Source: Allosphingosinicella deserti
GTDB taxonomy: Bacteria; Pseudomonadota; Alphaproteobacteria; Sphingomonadales; Sphingomonadaceae
DNA: 64,000 bases
Reading direction: 5' to 3'
Assembly (NCBI RefSeq): GCF_003012735.1
Contig: NZ_PXYI01000004.1
Coordinates: forward strand, 558,001-622,000
This document shows, piece by piece, positions 54,035 to 63,388 of this stretch (its first letter is position 1; each line of letters opens with the position of its first letter). The notes beneath the pieces were generated by a model. That model saw only the letters and a program-made list of their open reading frames with translations. It was not told the origin of the DNA and made no database searches. The translations under genes were made by a program, and so were the position numbers.

Positions 54035-55266
54035 GCAAGCCGATGGGCGGGATCCCGCCAGGCTTTGACGCGGACGACGGCATGCTGCTGATCGGCGGGC
54101 GCAGGGCTGACGCTCTCATCGCGGAAGCGGGGGACACACCTGTGTTCGTCTACGACGCCGGACTCGTCGCCGAGCGGATCGCCCGCTTCCGCGCCTGCTT
54201 TTCCGGCGTCAATCTGCATTATGCTGTCAAAGCAAATCCATATGCGCCGTTGCTTGCGCAAATCGCGAAGCACGTGGACGGGCTCGATGTCGCCTCTGCC
54301 GGCGAGATGCACATGGCGATCGCTGCCGGCTGCGAACCCTCAAGCATCTCGTTCGCCGGGCCCGGCAAGCGCGACGACGAACTCGGTGCGGCTATCGATG
54401 CCGGAGTCACGCTGAATTTGGAATCCGAAGGCGAGGCGGATCGAGCCTTGGCGATTGGTCGCGCCCGCGGCCGCCGGCCAAAGCTTGCAATACGGGTGAA
54501 TCCAGATTTCGAGATCAAGGGCTCCGGCATGCGGATGGGCGGGGGCGCGCGCCCGTTCGGAGTTGATTCCCAGCGCGTGCCGGCTTTGGTTCGCACATTG
54601 GTCGAAGCCGAAGCCGACTTCCGCGGTTTCCACATCTTCGCGGGATCGCAAGCCCTGTCCGCCGAGGCGCTGATCGAGGCACAGGCGGCGACCATCGCCC
54701 TCGCAGCCCGGCTGGCCGGCGAGGCCGGTACGGCGCCTCCAATGGTCAATCTCGGCGGAGGCTTCGGAATTCCCTACGTCTACGGCGATCATCCGCTCGA
54801 CGTGGAGACGGTGGGCGCGGCGCTTCAAGAGGTGCTCGCAGCGCGGCCTAGGATCCTCGCTGCCTCCGGCTTTGCGATCGAACTCGGGCGCTGGCTGGTT
54901 GGGGAAGCGGGAGTCTACCTGACGAGGATCGTCGACCGAAAGATCAGCTTCGGGAAGACCTTCCTGGTCACCGACGGCGGAATGCACCACCAACTCGCCG
55001 CATCCGGAAATTTCGGCCAGGTCGTGCGTCGCAATTTTCCGGCGGCGATCGCCAGCCGCTTCGGCCAGGCGCCCGACGAGGAGGTCAGCATCGTCGGCTG
55101 CCTGTGCACGCCACTCGATCGGCTCGCCGACGACGTCATGATGACGCGTGCCGATGTCGGCGATGTCGTCGCGATGTTCGTGGCCGGTGCCTATGGCCGC
55201 TCGGCAAGCCCGGAGACGTTCCTCGGCCACCCTCCGGCCCGGGAGCTTTTGATCGGCGACATGTAA
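54031..55266 (+). CDS. PLP-dependent decarboxylase, exosortase A system-associated
   Basis: A 411-residue fold-III decarboxylase related to diaminopimelate and ornithine decarboxylases. The PLP lysine is Lys67 in LHYAVKANPYAPLL. The glycine-rich PLP phosphate site is NLGGGFGIPY, and the catalytic Cys motif near the C-terminus is VGCLCTPLDRLADDV. It matches the variant that accompanies XrtA exopolysaccharide genes and would give an amine or amino-acid derivative for the polymer or its linker. It overlaps the ligase gene; 322 bp then precede the export operon. Confidence 0.88.
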   Translation: MSKPMGGIPPGFDADDGMLLIGGRRADALIAEAGDTPVFVYDAGLVAERIARFRACFSGVNLHYAVKANPYAPLLAQIAKHVDGLDVASAGEMHMAIAAGCEPSSISFAGPGKRDDELGAAIDAGVTLNLESEGEADRALAIGRARGRRPKLAIRVNPDFEIKGSGMRMGGGARPFGVDSQRVPALVRTLVEAEADFRGFHIFAGSQALSAEALIEAQAATIALAARLAGEAGTAPPMVNLGGGFGIPYVYGDHPLDVETVGAALQEVLAARPRILAASGFAIELGRWLVGEAGVYLTRIVDRKISFGKTFLVTDGGMHHQLAASGNFGQVVRRNFPAAIASRFGQAPDEEVSIVGCLCTPLDRLADDVMMTRADVGDVVAMFVAGAYGRSASPETFLGHPPARELLIGDM

Positions 55267-55588
55267 AGCGCGAACTTTCTTGCCTGTTGTGAACGCCTGG
55301 GCATGAAGATTGCGGGTCTGAAAATCGTCTCTCCAGCATCTTCAGTTGATTCATGCCTCAGCCAAAGCAGCGGCCCCGACGATCATTGTCGAGCATGATC
55401 TGCTTTAGCTTGCACGGGCCGGAAACGTCTCGTTAACCGTCGTCGCAGCGGCAGTCCCCATTCGGGACGCAGCCCAAAAAGCGATTGTTCCTAACGGTAA
55501 TTTTACCTCTTCAGAGGATAGCAGAGCCAAATCTGCGGCTGTTCCGCGCCCGTAGGCAGGAATGGCGGATCGGAAGAGGAAGAAGTTG
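55267..55588 (+). promoter_or_regulatory. Leader/promoter region of exopolysaccharide export operon
   Basis: 322 bp without a gene. It holds an imperfect 20-bp palindrome at 55381-55400 (arms GATCAT and ATGATC) and a short palindrome GGTAA-TT-TTACC at 55496-55507, both possible operators. The region is less GC-rich than its surroundings. I find no clear sigma-54 type TGGCAC/TTGC element and no riboswitch-like fold. Confidence 0.5.
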
Positions 55589-56233
55589 ATGCGCGTCAAC
55601 ATGGTCAAGCTCGCTCTCGCCGCCGGCGTCAGTGCTGCAGCCCTCACCGGCTGCGCATCGACGCCATCGACCGGAAACCGCCTCCCGGCGGCGACCTTCG
55701 TCGGCTCCGACGACATCGCCGGCGAGAAATACATCATCGGGCCGCTCGACAGCCTCAACATCTTCGTGTGGCGCAACACCGACCTCGGTGGGAAGGTGCA
55801 GGTCCGGCCTGACGGTATGATCACGACGCCGCTGATCTCGGACCTCCAGGCCGCCGGCAAGACCCCGGCCGAGCTTGCCGAGGATCTGCGCCTTGCGCTC
55901 ACCCAATATGTCGAAGATCCCCGCGTGTCGGTGATGGTCGACAGCTTCCAGGGCACCTTCGGCCAGCAGATCCGCATCGTTGGCGCGACCGCCAAGCCTG
56001 CATCGCTGCCGTATCGCGCCAACATGACCCTGCTCGACGCGATGATCGAGGTCGGCGGTCTCTCGGAATATGCCGCGGGCGATCGCGCGCGGCTGATCCG
56101 CCACGACAAGGCCTCGGGCGCGCAAAAGGAATATGATCTGAAGATCGCACGGTTGCTCAAGAAGGGGGACACCGGGGCCAACGTCCGCCTGGAGCCCGGC
56201 GACGTCATCATCATCCCCGAAAGCATGTTCTGA
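55589..56233 (+). CDS. XrtA-system polysaccharide export lipoprotein (Wza/EpsE-like)
   Basis: A 214-residue outer-membrane export protein. A lipobox ALTGC is at about residues 18-22. The polysaccharide-export domain follows (YIIGPLDSLNIFVWRNTDLG, VRPDGMITTPLI) and a SLBB region (VGATAKPASLPYRANMTLLD) ends near PGDVIIIPES. The ATG at 55589 is preferred, preceded by GGAAGAGGAAGAAG, though one 27 bp earlier is in frame. It starts the rightward exopolysaccharide operon and would form the outer-membrane channel. Confidence 0.9.
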   Translation: MRVNMVKLALAAGVSAAALTGCASTPSTGNRLPAATFVGSDDIAGEKYIIGPLDSLNIFVWRNTDLGGKVQVRPDGMITTPLISDLQAAGKTPAELAEDLRLALTQYVEDPRVSVMVDSFQGTFGQQIRIVGATAKPASLPYRANMTLLDAMIEVGGLSEYAAGDRARLIRHDKASGAQKEYDLKIARLLKKGDTGANVRLEPGDVIIIPESMF

Positions 56234-56284
56234 GCCGTCGCTCGCCGACGACCTCGCTTCCTCTCGACCAGGATCACGCCACGG

Positions 56285-57817
56285 ATGGACGGACTTTACG
56301 AACAGCTGCGCATTGCCCTTCACCAGGTGTGGCGGCGTCGCTGGCTTGCGCTCGGTGCCGCCTGGGGGCTGTGCCTGGTCGGCTGGCTGGTTGTCGCGCT
56401 GATCCCCAACAGCTATGAATCCAAGGCGCGCGTCTTCGTCCAGCTCCAGTCGATCCTGCCGACCCAGGTCGGGATCACCGCGGCCGATCGCCAGAACGAC
56501 ATCACCCGCATCAAGCAGACGCTGACCTCGACCGACAATCTCGAAAAGGTCGTGCGGCGCACAGAATTGAACAACCTCGTCGCGACCAAGCGCGATCTGG
56601 CCGTCCAGGTCGATGCGCTGCGCAAGGTGATCAAGGTCACCGCGCAGCAGGACAATCTGTTCGAGATCAGCGCGACATCGAGCATTTCGGGCTTCTCCAA
56701 CGGCCAGAACGCCAAGCTTGCCGCCGGCATCGTCCAGAACCTTCTCGACTTGTTCGTCGAGGCGAACCTTTCCGGCGACCGCGACGAAGCCACCGAAAGC
56801 CTCACCTTCCTCGACGAGCAGCTGCAGCGCCGCGAACAGGATCTGCAGGCCGCCGAGCAGCGCCGGGTCGAGTTCGAGCAGAAATATCTGGGCGTGCTGC
56901 CGGGCGAAGGGTCGATCGGCTCGCGCATGGCCGCGGCCCGCGCCGAGCTTTCCGGAATCGAGCAGCAGTTGATGCAGGCGCAAAGCTCGCTCGTTGCGCT
57001 GCGCTCGCAGCTCGGCAGCACTCCGCCGACGCTTCCGGGTATCGCCGGCGCCGACAATGGCTCGGTGTCGTCGCAACTAACACTGCTTCAGGCGCAGCTC
57101 GCCCAGGCGGCAGCGCGCGGCTGGACCGATGCCCATCCCGATGTGGTTGCGCTCAAGGCGCAGATCGCCCGCTTGAGGCCGCTGGCCGCCCGTGAAGGGC
57201 CGTCCGGCGCTGCGGGCATGCCGAACCCGGCTTATTCTTCGTTGCGCGGCATGGTGGCCGAGCGCGAGGCTCAGGTGCAGGCGAGCTCGGTGCGCAAGGC
57301 CCAGCTCGACGCCGATTTGGCCGAGCTCTCGTCCAAGCAAGCGACCGAGCCGGGCGTGGCCGCGCAGCAGGCGCAGCTCAACCGCGATTATGAAGTGCTG
57401 AAGCGCCAGTATGACAAATTGCTCGAGGATCGCGAGCAGGTCCGTCTGCGCAGCGATGTCCAGAGCAAGACGGCCGCGGTCAAGTTCAAGGTCATCGATC
57501 CGCCGTCGGCGCCGCGCATTCCGACCTCGCCGGACAGGCCGATCCTGCTCACCGCGATCCTGTTCGCCGCATTGGCGGCCGGCGTCGGTCTCGCCTTCGT
57601 CTGGGGCCAGCTGCAGACGACGTTTCCGACGCAGGGGCGGCTCGAGGCGATCACCGGCCTGCCGGTGCTCGGATCGATCAGCGAGGTCGTCACCGACGCG
57701 GTCAAGGCCAGGCGCCGCCAGCATCTGCTGTGGCTCGGCGGCGGGGGCGGGGCCCTGGCGGCAAGCTACGCGCTGCTGATGGCGGTCGAATTCTGGCAGC
57801 GTAGCACGGTTGCGTGA
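56285..57817 (+). CDS. XrtA-system polysaccharide chain-length determinant (Wzz type)
   Basis: A 510-residue inner-membrane co-polymerase. It has N- and C-terminal membrane helices (about residues 20-40 and 420-440) and a long periplasmic coiled-coil region (about 165-250 and 330-395, rich in Gln/Glu/Leu heptads such as EQLQRREQDLQAAEQRR shifted along the helix). The opening MDGLYEQLRIALHQVWRRRW and FVQLQSILPTQVGIT are typical for this family. It works with the following tyrosine kinase to set polymer length. Confidence 0.88.
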   Translation: MDGLYEQLRIALHQVWRRRWLALGAAWGLCLVGWLVVALIPNSYESKARVFVQLQSILPTQVGITAADRQNDITRIKQTLTSTDNLEKVVRRTELNNLVATKRDLAVQVDALRKVIKVTAQQDNLFEISATSSISGFSNGQNAKLAAGIVQNLLDLFVEANLSGDRDEATESLTFLDEQLQRREQDLQAAEQRRVEFEQKYLGVLPGEGSIGSRMAAARAELSGIEQQLMQAQSSLVALRSQLGSTPPTLPGIAGADNGSVSSQLTLLQAQLAQAAARGWTDAHPDVVALKAQIARLRPLAAREGPSGAAGMPNPAYSSLRGMVAEREAQVQASSVRKAQLDADLAELSSKQATEPGVAAQQAQLNRDYEVLKRQYDKLLEDREQVRLRSDVQSKTAAVKFKVIDPPSAPRIPTSPDRPILLTAILFAALAAGVGLAFVWGQLQTTFPTQGRLEAITGLPVLGSISEVVTDAVKARRRQHLLWLGGGGGALAASYALLMAVEFWQRSTVA

Positions 57818-57827
57818 GGGCAAAGAG

Positions 57828-58802
57828 ATGAACGATCAAAGCCCCCTTCGCGCCAGCGGTTCGCTCCTCGAGCGGGCAGCGGAGCTTTACGGCTTCGGCC
57901 TGGGACCGCCGGCCGCGGGAGTGCGCCCGGTCGCCGACTCGATGCCCGCGCCGGTCGCGGGACCGGTAGCGGCACCCGAATCGGGGATCGAAGCGGCGGC
58001 CTCGAAGTTGGCGGACCCAATCCGCGTAATCGAGACCGCCGGCCCGCGCGCCGCGCGGCCGGTGCAATCCGCTCCGGCCCCTGCGAGCGGGCGTGTCGCC
58101 AAGGTGGACCGGGAGGCCCTCGCCAGCGGCGGCTTCATTGCGCCCGAAGCGGCTGGGAGCGCGATCGCTGAAGAGTTCCGGATCGTCAAACGGCAGCTGC
58201 TGCGCGGAATCGCCCGTGCCGACGACAAGGGACGCAACATCCTCGTCTGCTCGGCGCAGCCGAACGAGGGAAAGACCTTTTGCGCGATCAATCTCGCGCT
58301 GTCGCTGGCCGCGGAGAAGGACCTCGAGGTCCTGCTCATCGATGCCGATTTTCCAAAGCCGGAGATCCTCGAGATCCTCGGCGTTGCGGCGGGCCCGGGG
58401 CTCACCGATGCGCTTGCCGATCCTGAGCGCGATCCTGAAAGCTTCGTCATCCGCACGGACGTTCGTGGGCTTTCTTTGCTCCCGGCGGGTAGTCCGGTCC
58501 CTGATGTTACCGAATTGCTCTCTTCGGAGCGCACTCGGACCCTGCTCGCGAAGCTTGCCAGTCCGCGCCGCATCATCCTGTTCGATTCTCCGCCGGCCCT
58601 GATGGCCTCGCCGGCGACCGTGCTCGCCACCCATGTCGGCCAGCTGCTGATGGTGGTGCGGGCCGATCAGACCCACGAGGCCGATCTGCGCGAAGCGATC
58701 GGGCTTCTTTCCGCCTGCGACGAAATCCGGCTCCTGCTGAACGGCACGGGTTTCGCCGTCAACGGCCGCCGGTTCGGCAGCTATTACGGATATGGCCAAT
58801 GA
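57828..58802 (+). CDS. XrtA-associated tyrosine autokinase (BY-kinase)
   Basis: A 324-residue cytosolic kinase. Its N-terminal 80 residues are low-complexity (Ala/Pro-rich); the BY-kinase domain then has Walker A in QPNEGKTF (Lys149) and Walker A' in VLLIDADFPKP. A short C-terminal tyrosine cluster (SYYGYGQ) is the likely autophosphorylation site. It regulates polymerisation together with the chain-length protein 10 bp upstream. The stop overlaps the ATG of the next gene (ATGA). An alternative start 18 bp upstream is less likely. Confidence 0.9.
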   Translation: MNDQSPLRASGSLLERAAELYGFGLGPPAAGVRPVADSMPAPVAGPVAAPESGIEAAASKLADPIRVIETAGPRAARPVQSAPAPASGRVAKVDREALASGGFIAPEAAGSAIAEEFRIVKRQLLRGIARADDKGRNILVCSAQPNEGKTFCAINLALSLAAEKDLEVLLIDADFPKPEILEILGVAAGPGLTDALADPERDPESFVIRTDVRGLSLLPAGSPVPDVTELLSSERTRTLLAKLASPRRIILFDSPPALMASPATVLATHVGQLLMVVRADQTHEADLREAIGLLSACDEIRLLLNGTGFAVNGRRFGSYYGYGQ

Positions 58803-60442
58803 AAACAGCCGAAAAACCGTGGTTTAGTGGGCGAAGCTTAGCTTCAATAGCGCTTGCTGCAGCGATGGCAATCGCCGGTTCGGCGAGCGTCAACGGCGCG
58901 GGGCGTACCAGCGTCCATCCCTACCTGCAGATCGAGCAGGTGCTCACCGCCGACTTCAACGACGGCGACGTGCTCACCTATACCGGGGTCGGGGGCGGCG
59001 TCGAGGCAAGCTACGAGGGCCGCCGGGTCACGGCGACCATCAGCTACGATTACCAGCGCAGGATCGGCTGGAATGGCGACGTCGAGGATGATGACAGTCA
59101 TTCGGGGCTCGCGGCAGTCCATTTCGACGCCGTTCCCGGTGTGCTCTCGCTTGACGCGGGGGCGATGGCCGCGAGGGCCTCCGCGGATCCGCGCCAGCCG
59201 GTGCCCAACTTCCGCGCCGCCGACAACGGCGCCGCAGAGGTATACAGCGCCTATGCCGGCCCGACCTTGTCGACCCATGCCGGGCCGCTGAACGTCAACG
59301 CTGCCTATCGTCTCGGTTATGTCTATGTCGACGACGACAGCCTGGCCGGGGGCGACTTCCAGGCGAACCAGGCGCGTTTCGACCGCTACACGAGCAGCAC
59401 CGTCCACAATCTCACGGCAAGCGTCGGCATGGATCCGGGCGCGCTGCCGTTCGGCTGGACGGTCGGCGGCGGCTACGTCCGCGAGGACATGAACCGCTTG
59501 GACGCGGCGTTCGAGGGAAAATATGCACGTGCCGACGTCGTTGTTCCAGTCTCGCCGACCCTGGCGGTGACTGGGGGGATCGGCGTCGAGGATCAGAAGA
59601 GCTCGCTGCAGAATTTCCGGCGCGACGCCGGCGGACTGCCGGTGATCGATGCCAACGGCCGCCTGATCGCGGACCCATCCAGGCCGCGCCTCGTCGCTTA
59701 TGACGAGAGCGGACTGATCTGGGATGCCGGTATCCTATGGCGGCCGAGCCCCAGAACCGAGCTTCAGGCGCGGGTCGGTCACCGCTATGGCGGAACGACC
59801 TTCCTCGGCTCGCTCGAGCATCGGATCAATAGATCCTATGCGCTTAGCGCTTCCATTTATGATAATGTCTCAAGCTTCGGACGGTTGCTCGTCACCGATC
59901 TCGCTGGTGTGCCCCGCGGCTTCGACCAGCGCCGCGATCCGATGACCGGCGGCCCGATCGGCATCGGCGGCTGCACGTTCGGCAACGATCCCGGTACCGG
60001 CACCTGCTTCGACGATGCGCTGCGTTCGATCGAAAGCTTCAATTTCCGCAACCGCGGCGCCAACATCCTACTTTCCGGCGGGCGGGGGCCCTGGAGCTTC
60101 GGGGTCGGCGCCAGCTACGACACGCGCCGCTATCTGGCACCGCCGGACAGCAGCTTCATTCTGGAAGGGGTCACCGACAAGAATCTCAGCCTCAGCGCTT
60201 CGGCGACCCGCGAACTGACCCGCACGTCGAGCTTCGGAGTCGGCGCCTATGCCGGCTGGTTCGACAGCGGCATCCCCGGCGACGGCAGCAGCTTCCTGAC
60301 CGGGGTCACCGCCAATTACGAGCGGCGATTGTTCGCGGACAACATCCGCGCCCATGTCGCCGCGGGTCTCTACACCAGCCAGGCCGGGGAGTTCGACAGC
60401 ACCGTCGGATCGCTCCTGTTCGGCCTCAGCTACGCCTTCTGA
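58799..60442 (+). CDS. XrtA/PEP-CTERM-associated outer-membrane beta-barrel protein
   Basis: A 547-residue protein with a signal peptide (about residues 1-33), then regularly alternating amphipathic strands with many Tyr, Gly and Asp (for example LTYTGVGGGVEASYEGRRVT), ending with a terminal phenylalanine (FGLSYAF), as in outer-membrane barrels. It resembles the barrel family (TIGR03016-like) found in XrtA loci, which may be the exit channel or an assembly scaffold. It overlaps the kinase gene by 4 bp. Confidence 0.85.
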   Translation: MKTAEKPWFSGRSLASIALAAAMAIAGSASVNGAGRTSVHPYLQIEQVLTADFNDGDVLTYTGVGGGVEASYEGRRVTATISYDYQRRIGWNGDVEDDDSHSGLAAVHFDAVPGVLSLDAGAMAARASADPRQPVPNFRAADNGAAEVYSAYAGPTLSTHAGPLNVNAAYRLGYVYVDDDSLAGGDFQANQARFDRYTSSTVHNLTASVGMDPGALPFGWTVGGGYVREDMNRLDAAFEGKYARADVVVPVSPTLAVTGGIGVEDQKSSLQNFRRDAGGLPVIDANGRLIADPSRPRLVAYDESGLIWDAGILWRPSPRTELQARVGHRYGGTTFLGSLEHRINRSYALSASIYDNVSSFGRLLVTDLAGVPRGFDQRRDPMTGGPIGIGGCTFGNDPGTGTCFDDALRSIESFNFRNRGANILLSGGRGPWSFGVGASYDTRRYLAPPDSSFILEGVTDKNLSLSASATRELTRTSSFGVGAYAGWFDSGIPGDGSSFLTGVTANYERRLFADNIRAHVAAGLYTSQAGEFDSTVGSLLFGLSYAF

Positions 60443-60457
60443 GAAGGACGGACGATC

Positions 60458-61504
60458 ATGTACACGGACTATTACGGCCTTTCCGCCCGGCCGTTCCAGC
60501 TGACCCCGGATGCCCGCTTCTGGTTCGACAGCAAGACCCACAAAAAGGCTCTGGCCTATCTCGGTTACGGCATCGCCCAAGGTGAGGGTTTCATCACGAT
60601 CACCGGCGAGATCGGCGCCGGCAAGTCGACGCTCGTGGCGCACCTGCTCGCGACGATCGACCGCGAGCGGCTGAACGCGGTCAGCCTGGTCTCGACTCAG
60701 GTCGAGGGCGACGACATGTTGCGGATGACCGCCATCGCTCTCGGCATTCCGACCACCGGCGTACCCAAGGCACAATTGCTCGATCGTATCGAGCAGCAGA
60801 TGAGCGACGACGCCGATCGGGGCAAGCGTACCTTGCTGATCGTCGACGAAGCGCAGAACCTGCCGACCTCGGCCCTCGAAGAGCTGAGAATGCTTTCCAA
60901 TTACACGCGACAAGGCCGTGCATTGGTTCAGATATTTCTGCTCGGACAGCCGGAGTTCCGGGATCGGCTCGCCACCGACCCGGGCCTCGAGCAGCTTCGC
61001 CAACGGGTTATCGCCGCGCATCATCTCGATGCGATGGAGCCGGCCGAGATCGAGCCCTATATCGTTCATCGCCTGGCGATCGCCGGGTGGACCGGACGGC
61101 CGTCCTTCGATGCCCCGGCCTATGCAGCCATGCATCGCCACAGCGGCGGGATCCCGCGCAAGCTCAACCAGCTTGCCAATCGCATCCTGTTGCACGGCGC
61201 GATCGAGCAGCTCGATCGGATCGGCACCGCCGCGATCGAGACGGTGGTCGCGGACATGGCAGCCGACAAGCCGCAGATCTCGGATCGAGTCCACACGCTG
61301 CGTCCGGCCGCAGTGCCGCCTTATGCCGCCGCGGCCTCGGTCACGAATGCGGAACCTGTGCGCGATCTCGCGCTCGAGCGCCGCGTCGCAGCGCTCGAGG
61401 CCAAGGTCGATGAGCAGGACATCGTCCTGCGCCGCGTCTTGACCTTGCTCGTCGAGTGGGTCGAGAACAGCGACGCGCCGGGCTATCGCAGCAACGCCGC
61501 CTGA
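60458..61504 (+). CDS. XrtA/PEP-CTERM-associated ATPase (ExeA/GspA-like)
   Basis: A 348-residue AAA ATPase. It opens MYTDYYGLSARPFQLTPD, has Walker A GEIGAGKST (Lys56) and Walker B LLIVDEAQN (about 124-132), then LRMLSNYTRQGRALVQIFLL with the sensor-like GQPEFR. The C-terminal part has a coiled-coil stretch (LERRVAALEAKVDEQDIVL). Such ATPases are linked to secretion and polysaccharide systems; the precise role here is unknown. It lies 15 bp after the barrel gene. Confidence 0.88.
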   Translation: MYTDYYGLSARPFQLTPDARFWFDSKTHKKALAYLGYGIAQGEGFITITGEIGAGKSTLVAHLLATIDRERLNAVSLVSTQVEGDDMLRMTAIALGIPTTGVPKAQLLDRIEQQMSDDADRGKRTLLIVDEAQNLPTSALEELRMLSNYTRQGRALVQIFLLGQPEFRDRLATDPGLEQLRQRVIAAHHLDAMEPAEIEPYIVHRLAIAGWTGRPSFDAPAYAAMHRHSGGIPRKLNQLANRILLHGAIEQLDRIGTAAIETVVADMAADKPQISDRVHTLRPAAVPPYAAAASVTNAEPVRDLALERRVAALEAKVDEQDIVLRRVLTLLVEWVENSDAPGYRSNAA

Positions 61505-61520
61505 CGGCGGGAGAGCCGAC

Positions 61521-62366
61521 ATGCTGAATGCCCTTTCGGTGGACGTCGAGGACTGGTTCCAGGTCGGCGCGTTCGAAACCGTCATCGACAAGGCCGATTG
61601 GGACGGGCTCGAACGGCGGGTCGAACGCAATTCGGACGCGGTGCTCTCGCTGTTCGCCGAAGCGGACGTGCGCGCCACCTTCTTCACCTTGGGCTGGGTG
61701 GCCGAGCGCCATCCGCAGCTCATTCGCCGCATCGTCGACGCAGGCCATGAGATTGCCAGCCACGGCTGGGACCACGACCGCGTGTTCACCATGAGCCCCG
61801 AGGCGTTCCGGGCGGATCTCCGCCGCGCCCATGCCGCCATCGTGGATGCCGGAGGCGTTGCGCCGACCGGCTATCGTGCACCCAGCTTCTCGATCGATGC
61901 GCGAACTCCCTGGGCTCATCCGATCCTGGCCGAGGAAGGCTATGCTTATTCCTCCAGCGTCGCGCCCATCGCCCACGATCATTATGGGTGGCGGGAAGCG
62001 CCCCGTTTCGCCCATCGCCCGCTGCCGGGATCGGAGCTGATCGAGCTTCCGGTCACCACCGTCGAAGTCGCCGGGCGGCGTCTGGCGGCGGGCGGGGGCG
62101 GCTTCTTTCGCCTCCTTCCTTATGCCTTCTCCGACTGGGCGGTCGGCCGGGTGAATGTCGCAGAGCAAAGGCCGGCAGTGTTCTACTTCCATCCCTGGGA
62201 GATCGATCCGGGTCAGCCGCGCGTTCCGAACGCACCGCTGAAATCGCGCATCCGGCATTACAGCAATTTATCGGTCATGCGACCCAAGCTGCTGAAGTTG
62301 TTCAAAAGCCACGCTTGGGCGCGGACCGATGCGGTGGTCGCGGCCGAGCGGGCACGGTTCGCGTGA
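61521..62366 (+). CDS. XrtA-system polysaccharide deacetylase (NodB fold)
   Basis: A 281-residue deacetylase. The NodB metal site is seen in SVDVEDWF (Asp8, Asp11) and SHGWDH (His81 and His85); GYRAPSFSI and the C-terminal FYFHPWEID complete the active site. It has no signal peptide, so it may act on a cytosolic or membrane-face substrate, probably N-acetylated sugars of the exopolysaccharide. The stop overlaps the GTG of the next gene. Confidence 0.92.
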   Translation: MLNALSVDVEDWFQVGAFETVIDKADWDGLERRVERNSDAVLSLFAEADVRATFFTLGWVAERHPQLIRRIVDAGHEIASHGWDHDRVFTMSPEAFRADLRRAHAAIVDAGGVAPTGYRAPSFSIDARTPWAHPILAEEGYAYSSSVAPIAHDHYGWREAPRFAHRPLPGSELIELPVTTVEVAGRRLAAGGGGFFRLLPYAFSDWAVGRVNVAEQRPAVFYFHPWEIDPGQPRVPNAPLKSRIRHYSNLSVMRPKLLKLFKSHAWARTDAVVAAERARFA

Positions 62367-63388
62367 ACGCGCTGACCCCGATCCGCACGGTTCGCCGCGC
62401 TACGGCGAGCGACCGCGAGGCCGCGCGGGCGTTCGTGCTGGACCAAGCCGATGCGGAGCCCTTCCACCTTCCCGAATGGTCGGAGGCGGTGGAGCGCGGC
62501 TGCGGCCAGAAGGCGCACCTTCTCGTCGCGGAGGACGGACGCGGCGCGATCAGCGGGCTGCTGCCGCTGACCGAAATGCGCTCGCCGCTGTTCGGATCGG
62601 CGATGGTCTCGACCGGTTTCGGCGTGGGGGGCGGCATTCTCGGCGAGGGCGAGGATGGTCTTGGCGAGGCAGCCTGGGCGCTTGCCGGTGAACGCGGCTG
62701 CGCGAGTGTCGAGCTGCGCGGCGGACGCCTGCCCGAGACGTGGGAACAGCGGGCAGGGACCTATGCCGGTTTCGTGCGCGACCTTCCTACCGGCGAGGAT
62801 GCGATCCTCAAAGCGATCCCGCGCAAGCAGCGCGCCGAGGTGCGCCGTTCATTGACTCTCGGCCTTGATATCGCAGTCGGTCGCGACACCGACGCGCATT
62901 ATCGCGTCTACAGCGAGAGCGTCCGCAATCTCGGCACGCCGGTTTTCCCGCGCCGCCTGTTCGAAGCGATGCTTGGAGCGTTCGGGGACAATGCCGACAT
63001 CCTCACGATCCGCAAGGGCGGTGTGCCCGTCGCGTCGGTGCTCAGCCTCTATTTCAAGGGCTGCGTCTTTCCCTATTGGGGTGGCGGTACCGCAGCGGCG
63101 CGGGCGCTTCGGGCCAACGACCTGCTGTACTTCGCTTTGATGCGTCATGCCGCAGAGCGCGGCTGCACGCGCTTCGACTTCGGTCGCTCGAAGCTCGGCA
63201 CCGGCGCGTTCGCATTCAAGAAGAATTGGGGCTTCGATCCTGAACCGCTTGTTTACGCGATAAAAGGCGACGCACGCGAAACCAACCCGCTAAGTCCTAA
63301 ATACCGCTTCCAGGTCGCCGCCTGGAAGAAGCTGCCATTGTGGCTGGCCAACCGGATCGGACCGCCGATCGCACGGGGGCTTGGATGA
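62363..63388 (+). CDS. FemAB-family XrtA/PEP-CTERM-associated protein
   Basis: A 341-residue protein with a double GNAT fold like FemAB peptidyltransferases: AFVLDQADAEPFHLPEWSEA at the N-terminus, AIPRKQRAEVRRSLTLGL in the middle and CTRFDFGRSKLGTGAFAFKK in the C-terminal half. FemAB proteins transfer aminoacyl groups from tRNA; the substrate in XrtA systems is unknown, but amino-acid modification of the polymer is possible. It starts with GTG overlapping the deacetylase stop and ends in an ATGA overlap with the glycosyltransferase. Confidence 0.88.
   Translation: MNALTPIRTVRRATASDREAARAFVLDQADAEPFHLPEWSEAVERGCGQKAHLLVAEDGRGAISGLLPLTEMRSPLFGSAMVSTGFGVGGGILGEGEDGLGEAAWALAGERGCASVELRGGRLPETWEQRAGTYAGFVRDLPTGEDAILKAIPRKQRAEVRRSLTLGLDIAVGRDTDAHYRVYSESVRNLGTPVFPRRLFEAMLGAFGDNADILTIRKGGVPVASVLSLYFKGCVFPYWGGGTAAARALRANDLLYFALMRHAAERGCTRFDFGRSKLGTGAFAFKKNWGFDPEPLVYAIKGDARETNPLSPKYRFQVAAWKKLPLWLANRIGPPIARGLG

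Noticed and set aside
55267-55588. Riboswitch before the exopolysaccharide operon
   Set aside because: No conserved GEMM-like or other riboswitch core could be recognised; only short palindromes are present.
60068-61840. 590-codon open frame on the minus strand
   Set aside because: Covers parts of three genes of a conserved operon in antisense and has no recognisable domain.
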